Part shown: positions 1 through 5,093 of the stretch, in pieces
Layout: every line of letters begins with the position of its first letter
How positions within the stretch are numbered: the stretch's first letter is position 1
Assembly (NCBI GenBank): GCA_023248615.1
Contig: JAHFEI010000118.1
Span: 1,576-6,668, forward strand
DNA length: 5,093 nt
Origin: Nitrospinales bacterium
GTDB lineage: Bacteria; Nitrospinota_A; UBA7883; JACRGQ01
Direction of reading: 5' to 3'
Notes under the pieces: generated by a model
Told to the model about the DNA's origin: nothing
The model's input: only the letters and a program-made list of their open reading frames with translations
Databases searched by the model: none
Position numbers and translations under genes: made by a program

Positions 1-438
1 GTATTGCATTATTCCCATAACGGCGTTAACGATGGCGGTGGCGAGAAAAAACGTTATCCACTTCCCGGCATTACCGGGGGTTGTCGAAAGGTAAAATGCG
101 GTGAACAACACCCCGCCGATGCAAAAATTAACTAGGGTTATGGCGCCGGACTGCGTGCCACCGTTCACGAAAAGCGATACGGCGAACATGGCGCAGGATG
201 CGGCGAAAAGCCACATCGCGGATAGGGTGGCGGTATCGTTTTTCATCTCTTCCGCCAGACGCATCCCGTCTTCGCATAACAGGCGGTATATCCACAAAAG
301 CGTAATTCCGGCGCAGGCGGCTTGCACCACGGTTTCGCGGAAGGAGCGGAAGGGGTCTTCCGCGTAGGGGACGTACAAGACAGATACCGCCACGATGATG
401 AGCGCCAGAAAACCGGTTTGCAACCGCTGGGAGTTCAT
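1..438 (-). CDS. Polytopic membrane protein, O-antigen polymerase/ligase-like (partial, N-terminal 146 residues)
   Basis: This reading frame is open from an ATG at 436-438 to the left edge of the window, so only the first 146 codons are present. The translation shows about five hydrophobic segments, near residues 8-25, 37-54, 74-91, 98-117 and 127-145. They are separated by short loops, one of which is charged (residues 55-70, CEDGMRLAEEMKNDT). The first loop, with YAEDPFRSFRETVVQ, followed by a second membrane helix, and the fifth helix ending in NAVMGIMQY, resemble the N-terminal layout of the O-antigen ligase/polymerase (WaaL/Wzy) superfamily. Those proteins join or polymerise lipid-linked glycans at the periplasmic face of the inner membrane. 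The ATG overlaps the stop of the upstream TPR gene (ATGA) and has a GGAGGG Shine-Dalgarno, which supports the start. The catalytic periplasmic loop lies outside the window, so the family call is tentative. Another polytopic membrane protein or transporter remains possible. Confidence 0.72.
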   Translation of the reverse strand, partial: MNSQRLQTGFLALIIVAVSVLYVPYAEDPFRSFRETVVQAACAGITLLWIYRLLCEDGMRLAEEMKNDTATLSAMWLFAASCAMFAVSLFVNGGTQSGAITLVNFCIGGVLFTAFYLSTTPGNAGKWITFFLATAIVNAVMGIMQY

Positions 439-1181
439 TTTCCCTCCAAGTACGCCGTAAGGAAAGAAAATCCCGCCCCGGCCAGTCCTGCGGCTATCTG
501 CTCTTTCTCGGGAGGCGTTTTGTGCCGGTAAATCTCCCTCAGCGCGTTTCCGTCATTGTCCACAGTAGCGGATGTCCATCGCTCCGGGGAGATGTCGGCA
601 AAAAAGGATTCCAGGAATTGTGATACGGTTGTTTTCGAAAAACCGGGTGAGAAACCGGTTACGCTGTTGAATGCCATTATTATCGGTATGCCCAGGTTTC
701 CACTGCCGAAAAAATCGCGCGCCGCTTCCGCCTGGTGTTGCCGTATGTCCGCCCAGTTGTTCGCGTCGGCTCCGTTTTGCCCTAAGAAAAAGGCAATGTT
801 GTAATGTGCTAACGCGTCATTTGTCATCCCCTCCATGGCGAAGTTTTGTCCCATCGCCAGGTGGATGGCTGTGTCGGACCTTATATCCAGGGCGGCGTAG
901 AGGTGCTTGCGGGCCCTGATAAGTTTATCCATGTTTGGTTTTCCACCCGTCGCCGTGAGCGAGCTTTCTTGTAGTGCTAGTGCGGCGTTGTATCGAAGCA
1001 GGTATTCCCCGCCGTTTTTGCGCACTCCGTTTTCCAGAGTCTCTTCCGCTACCGTGTCGGACGCGGAGTAAAGGTTCCTCCCGATTTTCAGGTTTATTTG
1101 CGCCGATTCCCGCCACGCCAAAAAAGAGGTGAAGGAAAGGAATGTAAGCGCAAGCGTAGCCCCAATCAAGTATCTTCCCAT
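435..1181 (-). CDS. Membrane-anchored TPR-like protein upstream of the O-antigen ligase-like gene
   Basis: With the ATG at 1179-1181 the product has 248 residues. Residues 4-23 form one hydrophobic segment after MGRY, followed by WRESAQ. This looks like an uncleaved signal anchor that leaves the rest in the periplasm. Residues 60-134 are helical and TPR-like, with YLLRYNAALAL, then RARKHLYAALDIR, then a good TPR match around AIHLAMGQNFAMEGMTNDAL. The C-terminal half (about 160-248) contains a Gly/Phe-rich stretch (GNLGIPIIMAFNSVTGFSPG) and an Ala/Gly-rich terminal helix; I recognise no family there. The stop overlaps the next gene's ATG, so the two are surely one operon. TPR segments often accompany or are fused to O-antigen ligase-type enzymes, so a partner role in glycan assembly is inferred. 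An upstream in-frame TTG at 1200-1202 would add seven residues but lacks a ribosome site. The ATG has only a weak AGGG before it. Confidence 0.8.
   Translation of the reverse strand: MGRYLIGATLALTFLSFTSFLAWRESAQINLKIGRNLYSASDTVAEETLENGVRKNGGEYLLRYNAALALQESSLTATGGKPNMDKLIRARKHLYAALDIRSDTAIHLAMGQNFAMEGMTNDALAHYNIAFFLGQNGADANNWADIRQHQAEAARDFFGSGNLGIPIIMAFNSVTGFSPGFSKTTVSQFLESFFADISPERWTSATVDNDGNALREIYRHKTPPEKEQIAAGLAGAGFSFLTAYLEGK
442..447 (-). promoter_or_regulatory. Ribosome binding site of the polytopic membrane protein gene
   Basis: Read on the minus strand this is GGAGGG, followed by AAA and then the ATG at 436-438. It is the best Shine-Dalgarno match in the window. It lies inside the last codons of the upstream TPR gene and decides the start of the overlapping gene. 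Having both a strong site and the ATGA overlap suggests independent initiation as well as coupling. Confidence 0.7.
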
Positions 1182-1579
1182 TGTCCCTATATGGTTCGGC
1201 AAGTGACTAGTTTATCTTAATTGGCAGGATGTGTGATGCTTGCTTTTTATTTCCCGATATTGGCTCGTATGGCACTTTGCTCAACCCGAATAGGCTGTAG
1301 GCATCGCTACCAGGCAAAATATTCCCCACCCCCGGCAAAAGGCCACCCCAAAAGTGGGCGGTGTCAGGCGGTTGACGTGCTGTTTGGCCGCTTCTTACCC
1401 CGATATCCGTGGTGGTATTTAAAAACTAAAGTTTACAGCACAAAGCTCCGATTAGGTAAGTATCTATAAATCAATGTGATTTGGGCGTATTGGATGTCTA
1501 TTTTTGCTAATGCTTTTCCCGTAAAAGTCCGATAAAACTCCCATGGCTCGAATATTGCTCTATTCTGAACTGGGAAACT
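1182..1579. other. Divergent intergenic region without a convincing gene
   Basis: This gap separates the divergent minus-strand TPR operon from the plus-strand AMIN-like/TPR gene, so it should carry both promoters. No hexamer pair is good enough to call. The best pieces on the plus strand are TATAAA at 1465-1470 and TTTACA near 1432-1437, but their spacing is wrong for a sigma-70 pair. Composition is uneven: 1321-1400 has 50 G/C in 80 bases, while 1411-1520 has 38 in 110. Small symmetric elements are present. They are AAACT-AA-AGTTT at 1423-1434, CTTTT-CCCGT-AAAAG at 1513-1527, and the octamer CCCGATAT at both 1253-1260 and 1399-1406. An 82-codon open frame here, starting TTG at 1221, lacks a ribosome site and coding character. 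Confidence 0.6.
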
Positions 1580-4063
1580 ATGTATATGCGTAAAGTTGCA
1601 CTATTTTTGGTTATAGGGATAGCCGCTACTGTGGCTTTGGGCTGGCTTGGCTATGCTTCGGGGGCGGTGTCGGCTCCAGCGGCTGTGCCAAAGAGCAGAG
1701 TACTCACCGCAGAGTTGAAGACGGAGGCGGAAGTCTCTGTCATGACGTTTACGCTTAAGTCTCCCACAAAGTACCGGATAGAGCCGCTGACCGCAAAGAG
1801 CACGTACTTGTTGGTATTTCCCGATTCCGACCACAACCCCGCGCTGGCATACAAAGAGTTTGGGGATGCCCGCGTAAGAAAGGTGGATTTTTACCAGCGC
1901 AAAGTAAAGGATGCTGTGGCGGAAATAGTTTTGAAAGATATAAAAACTTCCATCTACCACTCGCTATCGGACGATGGGCTAACGCTTACGCTGAGGTTTA
2001 AGGGGCGCACCGCTCTTTTGCCGCTTACAGTAGACCCGACCTCGCCCGAGGAGCAGAGCGCAAAAGCCAAGCGCGACGAGGAGATGGCCCAAAAGTCCCT
2101 TAGCCTGTATTCCTATTCCGGCAGGCAGGAATTCAAGGAAGCTATGGATGATTACAGGAAATCGGATTTTAAATCCGCCAACACCAAACTTAAGGAGTTC
2201 ATAGATAGATATCCCAAGAGCGTGTACCTTGAAAAAGCCTATTTTGTGCGGGCCGAGGCGCTTTATTCCATGACGGCAAAGGAAAAGAAATATGCCGGAC
2301 GTGCGATGGATGCGTACCAGGAGGTCATATCCAAATATCCCGAGGCCGAAGCGACCGCAAGGGCGCACATACGCCTGGCAGACCTGTATTCCAGCCAGGA
2401 GATGGACGTGGAAGCGCTTGCGATTTACGAGAATGTTATGAAGGCGCGTCCCGGTAGCAAGTATGCGCTTCATGGCATGTTGGGTCGAGCCAGGATATAC
2501 CTTAGCCGCAAGCTGTACTATGAAGCGTACAACGAGCTGGAAAAAATACTGCTTTTGTACCCCGACTCGAAAGAGGTGCGTGAGGCGCGTTTCCAGATTG
2601 CCCAAGCCTATTACCTTCGTGCCAAGTACGAGGATGCTTTAAAGGTGTTTGAAGCGTCGGATAAAAAATGGCCAAGCTATTTGAAGACGGACAGGATGGC
2701 GCTGTACAGCTTTGCGGATACGAACTTCAGGCTGAAAAAATATGATCGCGCCAATGAGCTTTTTCTTGAATTGCTGAACCTGTTCCCAGGTAGCGCGGAA
2801 GGGAAGGAAGCGATAAACCGCCTTGCCGACATCTACATCGAACACGGAGATATCCGTGCCGCCGTGAAATTGCTCGGAATGCAGGCGCGCAGTGCACCGG
2901 AAGAACCGGCTGGCCTTGCATCGCGCCTGCGGCTGGCTGCGCTGGGGCAGTATCCGGATAAAGTGGTAACTGCGGCGGACTCCATAATCGTATCGTACAA
3001 CGATTATTTGGACCCGATGCGCACTTACAACAACATCATCAGAAAACATCCCACCACGATGCAGGCCCGTGAGGCGCTGTACCAAAAAGCCAAAATGTAC
3101 TACCGCCAGAGCAGGCATATAGAATCCGTTGTAACCCTGAAGGCGTTGATGAAGCGGTTCCCGGAGCTGGCGACATCCCCGCAGGTGCTAGACCTGATAC
3201 GGATTAACCTTTTTGCGCTGGTGCGCGATTTCAACGGGCAGAAGGGACATTTCGCCGTGCTGTACACATACCTAGACCACTTCGACCCGTTTTTCGTTGG
3301 GGTGAGGGATCCGGAAGTGCTGATGAACGTAGGGGATGCGTACTACGAGATGGGGCTGTTCAGCAGGTCGCTGGAAAAGTATGTGGAGGCGGGCAAGCTG
3401 GAAAACAGCGCGCCGTTTAAGGATCGGATAACCTATGGCGAGGGAAGGGCGTACGCCGCCTTGCAAAAGCATGATGAAGCCGTGGCGCGGCTGGGGCATT
3501 TTGTGTCGGGAGCTATGGCCAAATCCACGTACGCGACTGATGCGATGCATATACTGGCTGGTATGCAGGAGGACAAGAAAGATTTTCCCGCAGCAATCGT
3601 GGCCTACGAACGGGCAACGGCGCTGGAGAAGGATGGGCCGATGGCCACCTTCGCCGCATACCGTGCGGGACTTTTGCATAAGAAAAACGGCGAGTACCGC
3701 AAGGCGATACAATCGTTCGAGGCGGCTATAGCCAAGTTTAAGCCTGTGCCTCCGCTCGATGATTATTATTACGCCGACAGCCACTTCCAGATGATGGAGT
3801 GCGCATATCGTGCAGGCATGTATAAGGACGCGATACTGTTTTCCGAAAGGGCGCAGAAATTGTACCCGGAGGCAGTGCAATCGCGCTGGGCGCGGTTTGT
3901 AAAAAGCGACAGCGAGGTAAAATTGAGCGAAGATGAGAAATCGGTGGCATCGCTTAGGGCACTGGACAAAGAAGATACCACCTCCATTTACGGCAGGGTG
4001 GCCATGGCCTCCGTCGGCAACATTGAGTGGAAAGAAAAGAACAGGAACCTCTTCCCCTACTGA
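1580..4063 (+). CDS. Exported multi-TPR protein with AMIN-like N-terminal domain
   Basis: The 827-residue product starts with a signal sequence: MYMRK, a hydrophobic core at 6-25, and a plausible signal peptidase I site after VSA at 30-32. Residues about 40-145 are beta-rich, with alternating hydrophobics, Y65RIEPL, YLLVFPDS at 76-83, VRKVDFYQ at 99-106 and a final strand LTLTLRF. This pattern resembles AMIN domains, which bind peptidoglycan or secretin-type partners. A charged linker (153-175) follows. The rest is tandem helix pairs of TPR type, roughly 12 units from 183 to 765, with recurring pieces such as FKSANTKLKEFIDRYPKS, MDAYQEVISKYPEAE, ALAIYENVMKARPGS, ANELFLELLNLFPGS and AILFSERAQKLYPEA. 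The short spacing and terminal 'YP' motifs resemble BamD and CpoB/YbgF repeats. There is no catalytic motif, so it is probably a periplasmic scaffold. Flagellar PflA, also an N-terminal beta domain plus TPRs of similar length, is one possible relative but is unproven. A second ATG at 1586 (MRKVALF) is an equally possible start; GGGA at 1572-1575 precedes both. The gene stands alone, facing convergent genes on its right. Confidence 0.9.
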   Translation: MYMRKVALFLVIGIAATVALGWLGYASGAVSAPAAVPKSRVLTAELKTEAEVSVMTFTLKSPTKYRIEPLTAKSTYLLVFPDSDHNPALAYKEFGDARVRKVDFYQRKVKDAVAEIVLKDIKTSIYHSLSDDGLTLTLRFKGRTALLPLTVDPTSPEEQSAKAKRDEEMAQKSLSLYSYSGRQEFKEAMDDYRKSDFKSANTKLKEFIDRYPKSVYLEKAYFVRAEALYSMTAKEKKYAGRAMDAYQEVISKYPEAEATARAHIRLADLYSSQEMDVEALAIYENVMKARPGSKYALHGMLGRARIYLSRKLYYEAYNELEKILLLYPDSKEVREARFQIAQAYYLRAKYEDALKVFEASDKKWPSYLKTDRMALYSFADTNFRLKKYDRANELFLELLNLFPGSAEGKEAINRLADIYIEHGDIRAAVKLLGMQARSAPEEPAGLASRLRLAALGQYPDKVVTAADSIIVSYNDYLDPMRTYNNIIRKHPTTMQAREALYQKAKMYYRQSRHIESVVTLKALMKRFPELATSPQVLDLIRINLFALVRDFNGQKGHFAVLYTYLDHFDPFFVGVRDPEVLMNVGDAYYEMGLFSRSLEKYVEAGKLENSAPFKDRITYGEGRAYAALQKHDEAVARLGHFVSGAMAKSTYATDAMHILAGMQEDKKDFPAAIVAYERATALEKDGPMATFAAYRAGLLHKKNGEYRKAIQSFEAAIAKFKPVPPLDDYYYADSHFQMMECAYRAGMYKDAILFSERAQKLYPEAVQSRWARFVKSDSEVKLSEDEKSVASLRALDKEDTTSIYGRVAMASVGNIEWKEKNRNLFPY

Positions 4064-4105
4064 ACCACTTCCTCTGCTTGTCGCGCCTATCCCTCTAACA
4101 AAACC

Positions 4106-4165
4106 TGCCAAGATTGCGAGGCGCCCTAATGGGTGGAGAAATATTTCGCTAAAACAGCCTTGGCA
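4106..4165. terminator. Possible bidirectional terminator: nested imperfect inverted repeat between convergent genes
   Basis: The gap between the two convergent stops (4063 and 4184) contains an outer inverted repeat TGCCAAG (4106-4112) / CTTGGCA (4159-4165). Inside it are GCGA (4116-4119) / TCGC (4146-4149), and a tight central hairpin CGCCC-TAAT-GGGTG (4122-4135) with one G-T pair. A perfect 10-base palindrome GAAATATTTC sits at 4138-4147. On the minus strand the outer arm is followed after two bases by TTTTGTT, as in an intrinsic terminator. On the plus strand the nearest T run (4177-4180) is about a dozen bases away. The unequal internal bulges make this a weak structure, so the call is tentative. 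Confidence 0.3.
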
Positions 4166-4183
4166 TGGCCCGGATATTTTCCT

Positions 4184-4690
4184 CTATCTTTGATGTAGTC
4201 CTGCAAATCCACCTTCATGATCCTGCGCCAGCAGATCGTCCCCCACCATGAGCCGTTCTCCCAGCAGGAATTGTTCTTCCACTCCGCCTTTTGCCGCAAC
4301 GGATGTATAGGGAGCCAGAATTTTCTTCTTGCTGTAAATGACGCCGCTCTTGATTATCCAGAGTTTCACGTCCTCTAGTTCCACCTCAATAGGCAAAAGG
4401 CCCATCTCGTTTTTAGCGCCTTTGTTTCCTGTTACCACCACCTTGGTGCCGGTAGGCAGTTGGAAGCATTCCTCCGAACTTTGTAACTCTTGAAGTTGCT
4501 TCAGGTCTTGTTTGGCGAGAAGTTCCTGGGTAAGCGTCGCATTGTGGGATGTCTTGCAGGAAAAAAGGCCGCCCATGAGATAGCCGGTTTTCCCGGTTTT
4601 GTCCGTCTCCGCCGTACCCGTACCTGCAAGGCAAAAAAAGAAAACAAAAACGATAGGGCCAACCGATACCGCAATTCGTTTCAATCCCAT
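4184..4690 (-). CDS. Secreted hypothetical protein with SH3-like beta pattern and two cysteines
   Basis: The product has 168 residues. It starts MGLKR, then a hydrophobic core (6-23) and a likely signal peptidase I site after AGTGTA at 22-27, so the mature protein should be periplasmic or surface-exposed. Cys20 lies within the signal without a lipobox, so it is not a lipoprotein. The mature part has Cys45 (GLFSCKTS), a short Gln/Leu-rich helix (53-70), and Cys75 in EECFQLPTGTKVVVTG. That is followed by strands ending in VKLWIIKSGVIY at 108-119. The spacing 'C..LP.Gt.v.V' then a late 'lWi' resembles bacterial SH3-like domains that bind wall peptides or protein partners. The two cysteines could form a disulfide. 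The C-terminal tail (132-168) is low in pattern. The ATG at 4688-4690 lies 4 bases after the stop of the upstream lipoprotein gene and has no clear ribosome site, so translation is probably coupled. The function is not recognised. Confidence 0.78.
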   Translation of the reverse strand: MGLKRIAVSVGPIVFVFFFCLAGTGTAETDKTGKTGYLMGGLFSCKTSHNATLTQELLAKQDLKQLQELQSSEECFQLPTGTKVVVTGNKGAKNEMGLLPIEVELEDVKLWIIKSGVIYSKKKILAPYTSVAAKGGVEEQFLLGERLMVGDDLLAQDHEGGFAGLHQR

Positions 4691-4694
4691 GCCG

Positions 4695-4976
4695 CTATTT
4701 CACCAGTTTTACTTCCACCAACGGTACCGTTTGTACCACGCCGTCCGGCGCGATGATGTAGACGATTTGTTTTTCTTCGTCCACCTGTTGTATCGGGTAC
4801 TCCTTCCCGTTGTAGATTACGCGGCCTTTGCTTTTGATGGAGCTTATCTTTTCATCGTCGCTCATGCAACCGGACAGGGCTGATAAAAGAAAGGCGGCCA
4901 GCAGGAGGGTGGGGAGCCAACGCGCCCACCGAAATTTATTTTTTAGAGGCTTTTGGAAAGCAGGTTTTTGTTGCAT
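4695..4976 (-). CDS. Small lipoprotein, hypothetical, upstream of the SH3-like gene
   Basis: From the ATG at 4974-4976 the product has 93 residues. The N-terminus has a long basic region (MQQKPAFQKPLKNKFRWARW), a hydrophobic core LPTLLLAAFLLSA, then the lipobox LSGC with Cys37. The +2 residue is Met rather than Asp, so outer-membrane sorting would be expected under the enterobacterial Lol rule. The mature part is only about 57 residues. After SDDEKISSIKSKG it is all short strands, with RVIYNGKEYPIQQVDEE and IVYIIAPDGVVQTV. It may form a small beta sheet; no known family is recognised. An upstream in-frame GTG at 5022-5024 would add 16 residues without a ribosome site and would push the signal peptide further in, so the ATG is preferred, although its own ribosome site is also poor. 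The stop is 4 bases before the next gene. A joint envelope role for the two products is inferred. Confidence 0.72.
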   Translation of the reverse strand: MQQKPAFQKPLKNKFRWARWLPTLLLAAFLLSALSGCMSDDEKISSIKSKGRVIYNGKEYPIQQVDEEKQIVYIIAPDGVVQTVPLVEVKLVK

Positions 4977-5093
4977 GCCCCGATAGTAACAAACAATCCT
5001 GGTGGCGCCATACTTATTTCCCACGATAAGGTTAGGTAATCTGGCAGGGGCGAGTTTAGGGGCGCGAAGCTTCCCATCTCGAGTAACGGGGGC

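Noticed and set aside
101..531. Plus-strand frames of 88 and 69 codons at the left end
   Set aside because: They are antisense to the membrane protein, whose hydrophobic segments, ATGA overlap and ribosome site all agree.
1221..1469. 82-codon plus-strand frame in the divergent gap, starting TTG, with a mildly hydrophobic N-terminus
   Set aside because: There is no Shine-Dalgarno, the composition is uneven, and the translation spans both the G+C-rich patch and the A+T-rich promoter-like stretch with no family pattern.
1432..1470. Possible sigma-70 promoter using TTTACA (1432-1437) and TATAAA (1465-1470)
   Set aside because: The gap between the hexamers is 27 bases, far from 17. At proper spacing from either hexamer there is no acceptable partner.
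1979..3118. Two further minus-strand open frames (208 and 159 codons) inside the TPR gene
   Set aside because: Both are antisense to well-supported TPR repeats and show low-complexity, unpatterned translations.
4052..4060. Aromatic C-terminus (NLFPY) of the TPR protein, like an outer-membrane beta-barrel signal
   Set aside because: The protein is otherwise helical repeats with no barrel strands near its end, so the terminal Tyr is probably coincidental.
3272..4111. 279-codon open frame on the minus strand, opposite the end of the TPR gene
   Set aside because: It lies almost wholly antisense to a clear TPR coding region, is rich in His, Arg and Cys with no domain pattern, and has no ribosome site. 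It is a shadow of codon bias.
5046..5064. Repeated heptamer AGGGGCG with a 12-base period near the right edge
   Set aside because: There are only two copies of a short G-rich word, no further periodicity, and no link to a recognised operator.

Overview
The window holds five protein-coding genes in three transcriptional blocks. Protein-level signals point to a diderm (Gram-negative-type) bacterium. There is a lipobox lipoprotein, two proteins with exported-type N-termini, a membrane-anchored TPR protein and the start of a polytopic protein resembling O-antigen polymerases/ligases. Base composition is intermediate. The taxon cannot be fixed from the sequence alone; the long periplasmic TPR protein would suit a deltaproteobacterial, Nitrospinota or Nitrospirota-like genome, but that is inference.

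Left block (minus strand, 1-1181): an anchored TPR-like protein of about 248 residues (435-1181) is followed, through a 4-base ATGA stop/start overlap, by the first 146 codons of a polytopic membrane protein that runs off the left edge. A good Shine-Dalgarno lies just before the second start. The pair looks like part of a surface-polysaccharide polymerase/ligase locus, with the TPR part encoded as a separate upstream gene.

A non-coding divergent region follows (1182-1579). It has a G+C-rich patch (about 62% at 1321-1400) next to an A+T-rich stretch (about 35% at 1411-1520) that leads to the middle gene.

Middle block (plus strand, 1580-4063): one large gene for an 827-residue exported protein. 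It has a signal sequence, a beta-rich N-terminal domain with an AMIN-like pattern, and about a dozen TPR-type helical repeats filling the rest. It is most simply read as a periplasmic scaffold or envelope-assembly protein. The specific machine it serves is not shown.

Right block (minus strand, 4184-4976): a small lipoprotein (about 93 residues) and a 168-residue secreted protein with an SH3-like beta pattern and two cysteines, separated by only 4 bases. This block converges on the TPR gene. The 120-base gap between them holds a nested imperfect inverted repeat that may act as a terminator.

No RNA gene, CRISPR array, intact mobile element or phage gene was seen. The most interesting unknowns are the large AMIN-like/TPR protein and the coupled lipoprotein plus SH3-like pair.
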